NCBI GenBank assembly: GCA_937895785.1
Contig: CALBKW010000027.1
Coordinates: 1 to 29,349, forward strand
DNA from: an uncultured Candidatus Melainabacteria bacterium
GTDB lineage: Bacteria > Cyanobacteriota > Vampirovibrionia > Gastranaerophilales > Gastranaerophilaceae
Reading direction: 5' to 3'
DNA length: 29,349 nucleotides
A program made the translations under genes and the position numbers. The notes under the pieces were generated by a model. That model did not search any database. It had not been told where the DNA came from and worked only from the letters and a program-made list of their open reading frames with translations. Below, piece after piece: positions 1 through 6,496 of the stretch; the stretch's first letter is position 1; each line of letters begins with the position of its first letter.

Positions 1-1
1 G

Positions 2-352
2 AAGAAGGTTATTTTGCTTTCTTCTCCAGTAATTTCGTTTATGCTTTGGTGTTGGGCTGGTGCGTTTTTTGCATTAATGTTGATTTTTATATTCAGAAAA
101 CCATTGACAAGAATAAAAAAGGAAGATATTTCAAAGTTTGTAATAGTTTGTTCAATGCTTGGTATAATGCAACTTACAACAAACTATGTTTTTGAAAATA
201 TGCAAGTTGGTTATGCTTTGGCACTGTTCCAATTATCAACCTTGGTTAATTTATTTTTTGGTTGGAGATTTTTCCATGAAACAGATATGAAAAAGAAAAT
301 TATTGGTACATTAATTATGGTTGTTGGTTCAGTGTTAATTATTTTGACTTAA
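2..352 (+). CDS. DMT/EamA-family transporter, C-terminal fragment
   Basis: The reading frame is open from the first bases of the window, so the gene starts upstream and only about the last 116 residues are seen. The fragment is very hydrophobic, with about four membrane segments separated by short basic loops (for example FRKPLTRIKKED). The ending, YALALFQLSTLVNLFFGW then FFHETDMKKKIIGT and a last helix VVGSVLIIL, is typical of the second EamA repeat of drug/metabolite exporters in the inner membrane. The substrate cannot be told. An internal TTG at 14 is not the real start, because the frame continues upstream of it. A strong terminator follows directly. Confidence 0.75.
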   Translation, partial: KKVILLSSPVISFMLWCWAGAFFALMLIFIFRKPLTRIKKEDISKFVIVCSMLGIMQLTTNYVFENMQVGYALALFQLSTLVNLFFGWRFFHETDMKKKIIGTLIMVVGSVLIILT

Positions 353-364
353 AAAATGTTTGAA

Positions 365-399
365 AGAGGCGCGGTTGCTTTGCAACTGCGCCTCTTTTT
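365..399 (+). terminator. Rho-independent terminator after the DMT transporter
   Basis: A 14-bp stem (365-378 with 382-395, one G·U pair) with a 3-nt loop is followed by a run of five T. It ends the transporter transcript. Read on the minus strand it has only three T after the stem, so it may act weakly as a backstop for the opposing aminopeptidase gene. Confidence 0.9.
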
Positions 400-410
400 G
401 TGTATTTCTC

Positions 411-430
411 ATATCACATTTATGTGATAT
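411..430. terminator. Small hairpin between convergent genes
   Basis: ATATCACA (411-418) pairs with TGTGATAT (423-430) around a 4-nt loop, directly beyond the stop codon of the minus-strand aminopeptidase. The T-rich tail is on the plus-strand side, so its role as a minus-strand terminator is uncertain. It may protect the 3' end of the message. Confidence 0.45.
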
Positions 431-434
431 TTTA

Positions 435-2219
435 TTAAATTTGGAATTGATTATCTTTGATTAAAGTAACCTTTGTTCCGTCTTCTTTGACACCTTCAAC
501 AACTACGTTTGGACCACCAATCATAAAGTCTGTGTGGATATTTGAGTCGTTGATATTGTTTTCGTTCATATATTTTTGACGTTCTTTGTAATCTTTGATG
601 TCTTCTGCTCCGTCAAGACAGTCGTCAAAACCTGCACCAACTGCAATGTGGCAAGCTGCGTTTTCGTCCAATAGAGTGTTATTGAAGACTCTGCCTGTGT
701 GGAAGATTGGAGAGTTTGCAACAAGTGCAACTTCGCCTAACATATCGCCACCTTCTGCAGATTTAATATGTTCACGCCATAATTCTTGATTTTTATCTGC
801 ATAAACTTCAACAGCTTTACCGTTTTCAAATCTCATTCTAATACCTTCAACAAGGTTACCGTTTAAGCAAAGTGGTAATGTTGTTGAAACCCAACCGTTT
901 GTTTTTGTTTTGTCAGGTGATGAGAAAACTTCTTCTGTTGGAGTGTTTGCCATATATTCAACCCCGTCATCAGTATTTTTTGCTGCAGCTCTAAATCTTG
1001 ATTTGTCGTGCATACCTACGTGTAAATCCGTTTTGCCATCAGGTTTTTTAGTTTCTGGATCAACACTATAGAAGTGAATTTCTTTGAAATGAAAATCATT
1101 CATTTTGTCTGCAACTGACATTAATTTTTGAGCGTGTGCTTTTAGTCCACCAACTCTGTTAATGTTTTTAGCGTCTTCTGCTGCCATTTCAAGTGCTTTC
1201 ATTGTATCAGGAACGTCAGCGTAAGTTTTCTTTACTGACATTGTTGTAGGAGCATAAATAATGTTCCATTGGCTTTCGGGACCTGATTTCCTGATAGGTT
1301 TTACAACTTCGTTTACGGCTTTTGTTTGCATAACTATACGTTTAGGGTCAACATCTGCCATACCTTCGGGATCTTTACCTTCTAAGAATAGTCTTGCAGT
1401 TTTTCTGTCAACTCTTTCTTGCCACATGTCTGCAACATAAGAAGGCACGTCTTTTAGAGCATCTTCTGATGCGTATTTTAATTTAGCTTTGCCAACAGGA
1501 TCGCCTGGTTCGTTGAAGTTTACATCAATTGGACCAGAACCGTTTTTGTATGCGTATTCAACAAATTTTAAAACATTTTTTTCGTGCTCACGTTCTGCTG
1601 AAATTGAAATCGGTTGTCCTTTTTGAACATTTAATAATGTGTGGAAAACTTCTTTTTCATTGAACGCATCTGATAATTTCTTTTCAATATGTTCTGGAAT
1701 TTCTGTTTTTACAGTCTTTTTAACATCTTCTGTTTCTTTTGCTGTAAGTTTTGAAAGTTTGTACGGGTCATTATTTGCATCAAATGTAACAGTTTTTGCG
1801 CCTTGTTTTTCGTAGTATTCAGCGCGTTTTTGTTTGTATGAAAAATCAGGTTCTTTGCAATATTGTTTTTGCAAAGCATCTATTTCAGGTTGAGCGATTT
1901 CTACGTGAACATCTTTTGCACCACGTTTGTATGCTTCTTCTGCGAATACTTTTAAGAATGGAACGTGAGTTTTATCAGCTTTAACTACAACTGATTGACC
2001 TTTTTCTAATTTAATATCTTCATCTAAAATTTTATTTACTGCTGAAAGCATTTTTGTTTCGGGGGTTTGTTTTGTTTCTTTTGTTGCTGAAAGTTCAACT
2101 TTGTCTGCGTGTAAGCCTTTATTGTTTACTGCATTTTCGTTACCCTTAACTTGTTGTGGTGTAACCTTGTTCATGATTGCTTTTGCTGTGTTCATAATTC
2201 CAACAGAGTTCATTTTCAT
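435..2219 (-). CDS. M29-family metallo-aminopeptidase (AmpS/PepS-like) with long N-terminal part
   Basis: This is a 594-residue protein whose C-terminal two thirds match the M29 (thermophilic, AmpS/PepS) aminopeptidases, which remove N-terminal residues from peptides using two metal ions. Family-type metal-ligand segments are visible: TPTEEVFSSP (Glu about 430), GEVALV (Glu 496), CHIAVG (His 524) and HTDFMIG (His 562, Asp 564). Typical M29 proteins have about 410 residues, so this one is about 180 longer. The extra length looks like a second copy of the N-terminal alpha/beta module (about 65-145 and 195-280, each with a KGQ..... AYK.G segment) behind a low-complexity polar leader of about 55 residues ending in DKVELSATK. 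ATG at 2219 is preceded by GAGG at a good distance; Met3 is an alternative start. Monocistronic. Function is confident by family, but specificity is not predictable. Confidence 0.85.
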   Translation of the reverse strand: MKMNSVGIMNTAKAIMNKVTPQQVKGNENAVNNKGLHADKVELSATKETKQTPETKMLSAVNKILDEDIKLEKGQSVVVKADKTHVPFLKVFAEEAYKRGAKDVHVEIAQPEIDALQKQYCKEPDFSYKQKRAEYYEKQGAKTVTFDANNDPYKLSKLTAKETEDVKKTVKTEIPEHIEKKLSDAFNEKEVFHTLLNVQKGQPISISAEREHEKNVLKFVEYAYKNGSGPIDVNFNEPGDPVGKAKLKYASEDALKDVPSYVADMWQERVDRKTARLFLEGKDPEGMADVDPKRIVMQTKAVNEVVKPIRKSGPESQWNIIYAPTTMSVKKTYADVPDTMKALEMAAEDAKNINRVGGLKAHAQKLMSVADKMNDFHFKEIHFYSVDPETKKPDGKTDLHVGMHDKSRFRAAAKNTDDGVEYMANTPTEEVFSSPDKTKTNGWVSTTLPLCLNGNLVEGIRMRFENGKAVEVYADKNQELWREHIKSAEGGDMLGEVALVANSPIFHTGRVFNNTLLDENAACHIAVGAGFDDCLDGAEDIKDYKERQKYMNENNINDSNIHTDFMIGGPNVVVEGVKEDGTKVTLIKDNQFQI

Positions 2220-2452
2220 TGATTTTGTACCTCATTCATATACTAATATTACGTTGTCTGTTACAAAACTCCTCAAGATAAATAGTTGCCATGTTTTTAG
2301 GGTAAAATTAACAATTGTTATAAATTTGTTACAAACTGTCTAAAGTGCTTGCATGGATTGAATGTTTTAGTTATCTTGTATTTAATACTAGGTGTAATTA
2401 TATTTATTACAAGTAGATTTTATTTTAACTACAAGATATGTGAGGAAGGATT
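2220..2452. other. Divergent intergenic region (aminopeptidase / TolC fusion)
   Basis: This 233-nt AT-rich region separates two divergently read genes. It contains a GAGG ribosome site for the minus gene near 2231, an AACAATTGTT palindrome near 2309-2320, and a plus-strand promoter candidate (listed separately). No convincing minus-strand promoter could be chosen by eye; a TTGTAA with an 18-bp spacer to TATATG lies very close to the start codon. Confidence 0.5.
2358..2386 (+). promoter_or_regulatory. Candidate sigma-70 promoter for the TolC fusion gene
   Basis: TTGAAT (2358-2363), a 17-bp spacer and TTTAAT (2381-2386) give a reasonable housekeeping promoter about 65 nt upstream of the start codon. 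The gene has an AGGAAGG ribosome site immediately before ATG 2453, which together with its AAC/TTC-rich codon use suggests good expression. Confidence 0.45.
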
Positions 2453-4840
2453 ATGAAAAGAATTGTAAGTGCTATGCTTTGTGGCTTATTCATGCTTCAA
2501 ATGCTTTGTATTGGCACTTTCGGACAAGCAGCTAACGCTCAACAAGTCGTTAGAATTGCTTTCGTTTTTGATGGTAAATCACCTGCAAATGATTATTTCT
2601 TGAAAAACTTTAAGACATCAATCCAAAAATCAATGGATAAGGGAACAACAGTTCAATTCCCTACTAACTTGGTTTATGTTGCAGACTGGACAGAAAATGG
2701 AGTAAAAGCTAAATGTAACCAAGCGTTATCTTCAAACGCTACAACAGTTGTTGCATTAGGTTATTTATCTTCTAAATATATGTCATCATTAAAAAACAAA
2801 AGAAAAATGGTTGTAACAATTGACCAATATGGTTTAAGAGATTTCGGTACTGGAATGTTCTCACCAGTTGCTCAATTTACACAAAAATTAGAGTTATTCC
2901 ACAGATTAACTCATTTCAAAAAAGTTGCAGTTCTTATGAACGAAAACTACTATAAAACTAGAAAAGATTGGAATTCATACTTAACTAGTAAACTAAAAGA
3001 CAAATCTATCAAATTAATGGTAGTTCCAGTTGGAAATAATGTAGATACAGCAATGGCTAAAATTCCTGCAGACGTAGATGCAGCATTAATTTTGCCTCAA
3101 TTTACATTGACTATGGAACAAGTTGGCGATATGTGCAACAAGTTAACAGATAGAAAAATTATGACTTTCTCTGTTTTGGGTGAAAGTGATGTTAACGTAG
3201 GTTGTATGTTAGGTTCTGGTGCATTAGATATGGATAGAAAAATCTCTAATGCAATGTCTTTCAACATTAAAAGTGTTTTAGACGGTAAAAAAGTTCCAAC
3301 TGAAAAAGTTATGTTTATGGAAGATGAAATTCTTTATGTAAACATGGATACTTGCGAAAAGATTGGTTATGAACCACACTTAAGATTATTAAACAGCGCT
3401 AAAGTTATTACACACAAAAAAGCTCCTGTTTATGACTTATCAACAGTGTTCAACAAATTAGATGAACAAAACTTGGACATCGAACAAAAATCACACTTAG
3501 TTAAAGCTGCTAAAAAAGCTGCTTGGGCTGCTAGATTAAAATACTTACCAACAGCTACAATCAACTTAGGTTGGCAAGCTTATGATAACAATTACGCTGA
3601 ATCAGCAGCATTGTTAATCCCTGAAAAAACAGGTGTTTTTGGTATCAGCGTTGACCAAGTTATCTACTCACCAGCATTGGTAACAAATATCTTAATTAAA
3701 AACAAAAAAGTTAAATTTGATAAAGCTGAATACAAAATTACTGAACAAAATATGGGTATAGATATTGCTAACCTTTACATTGATACATTAATTTTGAGAA
3801 ACCAAATTGGTGTTCAACAAGAATACGTTAAAGAAGCTCGCGAAAACTTAGCAATCGCTAGAGTTCGTGCAAAAATGGGCTTCTGCGGTAACGAAGAAGT
3901 TATGCGTTGGGCAAGCCAATTGAGCATTTCTGAACAAAAATTGTTAGAAATGACTGCTGATTACAAAAACGTTAAAGTTGCTATCAGCAAATTCTTAAAC
4001 GAAAAACAAAATGCAAACTTTGAGTTAAAAGACTTGAAAGCTAATGACCCTGCATTCTACACATCAGAATTGAACATTCTTGATTATGTAAGAACTCCTC
4101 GTGCATTAGAACAATTTACTCAAATGCTTGTAGATGAAGCATACAATGCAGCTCCAGAATTGGTTAAATTGAGAACTGCAATTGCAATGAAGAAAAACGA
4201 ACGTTCTATGTATGTTCAAAAATTTATCTTGCCAGATGCAAAAATCTCTTACCAATACCAAACATTAATGGGTAGAGAATTTGCTAAAGATTCAGCAATG
4301 TTAGGACCTCTGCCTATACCTGGATTAAGTTATCTTCCTCTAGGTTATGATACTTTAAGAGCAAATGCTTCATACTCTAAGTTTGGTATCTTCGCTCAAT
4401 GGAAACCTATTGAGGGTGGTACAAAGATTGCTGAAATTCAACGTATCAACGAAGAAATTAAGCAATTAAACACTCAAGAAATGGCAGTAAAAACTACTCT
4501 TGAAGAACATATCAGACAAGTTGTAAACAAAGCGCTTTCTTGCTACTTCAGTATCGAAAAAGACTACAAAGCTATGTTTGCAGCTAAAGAAAACTATGAA
4601 AAGGTAAAAGCTGACTACTTACAAAATAAAGTTCAAATCGCTCAAGTACTTGACGCTCAAAAAACTTATTTTGACTCAAAAGCAGCAGCAGCTAATGCAC
4701 AAAATGACTTCTTCAAACAACTAGTTTGGGTACAAAGAGGTATCTGTTCTGTAAACTGGACAAAAGCTGATCCAAGTGCAAAAGATTGGATTAAGAAGGT
4801 TAAGACAGAACTTGTTGCATTACCTGACATTCAATTATAG
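2453..4840 (+). CDS. TolC-family outer-membrane protein fused to a periplasmic binding-protein-like domain
   Basis: A 795-residue exported protein. Residues 1-29 are a signal peptide ending AANA. Residues about 33-335 look like a periplasmic binding protein of the ABC_sub_bind kind (VVRIAFVFDGKSPAND at the start, then alternating hydrophobic strands such as TVVALGYL, KVAVLMNENYY, AALILPQFTLTMEQ and KIMTFSVLGE). From about 345 to 795 it is TolC-like, with two outer-membrane efflux repeats rich in long helices; the segment about 405-430 and the segment about 600-660 would supply barrel strands. Ordinary TolC proteins have about 420-500 residues and no such front domain. No inner-membrane pump or adaptor is adjacent. 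It lies alone between a promoter and a strong terminator. The TolC part is well supported; the front domain's family and ligand are inference. It implies a diderm cell. Confidence 0.8.
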   Translation: MKRIVSAMLCGLFMLQMLCIGTFGQAANAQQVVRIAFVFDGKSPANDYFLKNFKTSIQKSMDKGTTVQFPTNLVYVADWTENGVKAKCNQALSSNATTVVALGYLSSKYMSSLKNKRKMVVTIDQYGLRDFGTGMFSPVAQFTQKLELFHRLTHFKKVAVLMNENYYKTRKDWNSYLTSKLKDKSIKLMVVPVGNNVDTAMAKIPADVDAALILPQFTLTMEQVGDMCNKLTDRKIMTFSVLGESDVNVGCMLGSGALDMDRKISNAMSFNIKSVLDGKKVPTEKVMFMEDEILYVNMDTCEKIGYEPHLRLLNSAKVITHKKAPVYDLSTVFNKLDEQNLDIEQKSHLVKAAKKAAWAARLKYLPTATINLGWQAYDNNYAESAALLIPEKTGVFGISVDQVIYSPALVTNILIKNKKVKFDKAEYKITEQNMGIDIANLYIDTLILRNQIGVQQEYVKEARENLAIARVRAKMGFCGNEEVMRWASQLSISEQKLLEMTADYKNVKVAISKFLNEKQNANFELKDLKANDPAFYTSELNILDYVRTPRALEQFTQMLVDEAYNAAPELVKLRTAIAMKKNERSMYVQKFILPDAKISYQYQTLMGREFAKDSAMLGPLPIPGLSYLPLGYDTLRANASYSKFGIFAQWKPIEGGTKIAEIQRINEEIKQLNTQEMAVKTTLEEHIRQVVNKALSCYFSIEKDYKAMFAAKENYEKVKADYLQNKVQIAQVLDAQKTYFDSKAAAANAQNDFFKQLVWVQRGICSVNWTKADPSAKDWIKKVKTELVALPDIQL

Positions 4841-4863
4841 TGTGCATAACAACTTAACTATAT

Positions 4864-4894
4864 AATAGGGTGAAAATATTCACCCTATTTTTTT
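4864..4894 (+). terminator. Rho-independent terminator of the TolC fusion gene
   Basis: AATAGGGTGAA (4864-4874) pairs perfectly with 4879-4889 around a 4-nt loop. The hairpin merges into a run of seven T (4888-4894). Confidence 0.92.
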
Positions 4895-4896
4895 GC

Positions 4897-4923
4897 AAAA
4901 AAAAGCGAACCTTAATGATTCGC
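4897..4923 (-). terminator. Rho-independent terminator of the EF-hand gene
   Basis: Read on the minus strand, GCGAATC (4923-4917) pairs with GGTTCGC (4911-4905) with one wobble and a 5-nt loop, followed by eight T (4904-4897). It faces the preceding plus-strand terminator, so the two convergent genes each have their own. Confidence 0.85.
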
Positions 4924-4991
4924 CGCTAAATATGGATAGTAATAAGATTAATTTAATAAGGGATATGTGTTAGGGATAAATTGTTTGTGTT

Positions 4992-5552
4992 TTATAACAT
5001 TAAATCTAGTGCGTCATCGATGACGTTATTTTCACCGTTTTGTCCATATTCAGACTCTTGCATTCGCATATATGCAAGCATCTCTTGAACTGTAACTGTG
5101 CCGTCTCTGTTTAAATCCATTGGGTTTGTTTCTTCATCGCTATCTTCGTTATCTCCGCCAGCACCAGCGCCTCCGCCTCCAGATGGTTGAGAATTTGCTA
5201 CGCTTTCACTTGAAGTACCTGTGTTTATATCACCGTAGTCAGAAATTGAATCAATGGCGTTTATGCTATCAATATCTAAACCGTCAATTTCCATTCCTGC
5301 AGGTGGACCAAATTGAGCATTTGAAGTATCGCCAATAGGAGAAGTTATACCAGCCTGTTGGTCTGCAATTTTTTCCATATTGGCATTAATTTCATCAATT
5401 ATTTGCCCAAAGACGTATTCTGCCGAAGAACTTTCTTCATCTTTGTTTGCTTTGGATGTTTTTTGATATGCCTCTAATGTATTGATATCACCAATATATT
5501 TAAGCATCATTGAATCATCACCATTGCCTAGTGAACCTAAACCAGCGACCAT
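4992..5552 (-). CDS. Small acidic protein with a C-terminal EF-hand calcium loop
   Basis: 186 residues, strongly acidic, with no signal peptide or membrane helix. The N-terminal 60 residues are helical in character (YIGDINTLEAYQ, then EYVFGQIIDEINANMEKIA). A disordered Ser/Gly/Asp-rich middle includes a Gly-rich linker near 124-133. Near the C-terminus DLNRDGTVTVQE (146-157) is a canonical 12-residue EF-hand loop with Asp146, Asn148, Asp150, Gly151 and Glu157, followed by an amphipathic helix. A single EF loop suggests a structural or dockerin-like calcium site rather than a calmodulin-type sensor. AGAGGA precedes ATG 5552 by about 8 nt. The family is not recognised; function unknown. Confidence 0.75.
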   Translation of the reverse strand: MVAGLGSLGNGDDSMMLKYIGDINTLEAYQKTSKANKDEESSSAEYVFGQIIDEINANMEKIADQQAGITSPIGDTSNAQFGPPAGMEIDGLDIDSINAIDSISDYGDINTGTSSESVANSQPSGGGGAGAGGDNEDSDEETNPMDLNRDGTVTVQEMLAYMRMQESEYGQNGENNVIDDALDLML

Positions 5553-5666
5553 TATAATTTCCTCTCAAAAGTCTATTTATATTTGGGGTAAACTTATCTC
5601 GTTTACATGGATATTCTTTCATCTTTTTGTTCAAATCACAATCCTTTACATGGTTGAGATTTTGTT
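5553..5666. promoter_or_regulatory. Upstream region of the EF-hand gene with operator-like repeats
   Basis: GTAAAC (5588-5593) and GTTTAC (5601-5606) form an inverted repeat with a 7-nt spacer just upstream of a minus-strand TATAAA (5581-5576) that could be the -10 box. A good -35 box is absent where the repeat lies, which would fit an activator or repressor site. TTTACATGG occurs twice (5602-5610 and 5645-5653) as a direct repeat. All of this is suggestive only. Confidence 0.35.
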
Positions 5667-5712
5667 AAAAAGCATGCCAAAACCCATGCGTAGCATGGGT
5701 TTTGGCATGCTT
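5667..5712 (-). terminator. Perfect 19-bp hairpin, likely terminator of nrdDG
   Basis: 5670-5688 and 5694-5712 are exact reverse complements around a 5-nt loop, and the arms themselves contain GCATGC. On the minus strand the stem is followed by five T (5671-5667), so it can end the nrdD-nrdG transcript about 90 nt past the nrdG stop. The stem is unusually long for a terminator, so it may also be a mobile or repetitive palindrome. Confidence 0.6.
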
Positions 5713-5740
5713 GAAAGATTAAATAAAATATTTCAATATT

Positions 5741-5766
5741 ATGTCATCCCGCACTTGTTGTGGGAT
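5741..5766. repeat. REP-like extragenic palindrome
   Basis: ATCCCGCA (5746-5753) pairs with TGTGGGAT (5759-5766) through one G·U pair around CTTGT. The wording GTCATCCCGCACTTG resembles short extragenic palindromes that recur many times in some bacterial genomes. The G·U pair works only in plus-strand RNA. A second copy is not seen in this window, so repetitiveness is inferred. Confidence 0.4.
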
Positions 5767-5803
5767 ATTTTCAGTAGATTATTTATTATAAAAATTATAG
5801 TTG

Positions 5804-6496
5804 CTACCTATAATCAACAAAATCAATGTATTCTTCTAAAATGGTACATAGATTTTTAAATTCTTCATCAGTATAGCTTGATTCACTCATCAAGGTTTCA
5901 TCAAGAATTTTTGTTGCCAAAAACTTCTGCATATAATATCTCTTAGCGCCTTGAATAAGCTCTCCGATTTGTTTTAAATCTTCAACAGACAATTGAGATT
6001 TTACGATAGTTGTTCTAAATTCGTAATCAACACCGCTGTTTATTATCATATCAATACTTTTTTTAATAATATCAGTATCAATATCAACTCGTGTAATGTC
6101 TTTATACTTCGCAAGAGGAGCTTTTATATCCATAGCAATATAATCTAACAAGTTTTCGTTTAAAAGCTCTTGTAGAACGTCTGGGTGCGTTCCATTTGTG
6201 TCTAATTTAACAAGGAAACCTAATGATTTAACTTCTTTTATAAATTCAACCAAATCCTTACCATGTAAAGTCGGCTCACCGCCTGTAATTACAACGCCGT
6301 CTAGTTTGCCTTTGCGTTTGTTCAAAAACTCAAGGAATGCCGGTACTGAAAGTACCGGCTCTTTATTTTCAAATAATTCTGGATTATGGCAATAGCCACA
6401 TCTGAAATTACAACCTTGAGTAAAAACAATACATGCGATTTTGTCTGGGTAATCGATGAAAGTTGTTTTTTGTAACCCAGCTAGTTTAAAAGACAT
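5804..6496 (-). CDS. nrdG: Anaerobic ribonucleotide reductase activating protein (radical SAM)
   Basis: 230 residues. The radical-SAM cluster motif CNFRCGYC gives Cys29, Cys33 and Cys36, set in FTQGC..RC.YCHNPEL, followed by VVITGGEPTL and a C-terminal domain ending in an acidic helix. The enzyme uses a [4Fe-4S] cluster and S-adenosylmethionine to place the glycyl radical on NrdD, enabling ribonucleotide reduction without oxygen in the cytoplasm. It is the longer NrdG form (about 220-240 residues) rather than the short E. coli type. Its start overlaps the end of nrdD by 16 nt, with GGAAAAAGAAA before the ATG, so the two are translationally coupled. Orientation and partner make the assignment firm. 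Confidence 0.95.
   Translation of the reverse strand: MSFKLAGLQKTTFIDYPDKIACIVFTQGCNFRCGYCHNPELFENKEPVLSVPAFLEFLNKRKGKLDGVVITGGEPTLHGKDLVEFIKEVKSLGFLVKLDTNGTHPDVLQELLNENLLDYIAMDIKAPLAKYKDITRVDIDTDIIKKSIDMIINSGVDYEFRTTIVKSQLSVEDLKQIGELIQGAKRYYMQKFLATKILDETLMSESSYTDEEFKNLCTILEEYIDFVDYR

Noticed and set aside
5482..5859. Plus-strand frame of 125 codons across the hairpin region
   Set aside because: It spans the start of the EF-hand gene, the terminator hairpin and the end of nrdG, has no ribosome site and reads like AT-rich chance sequence.
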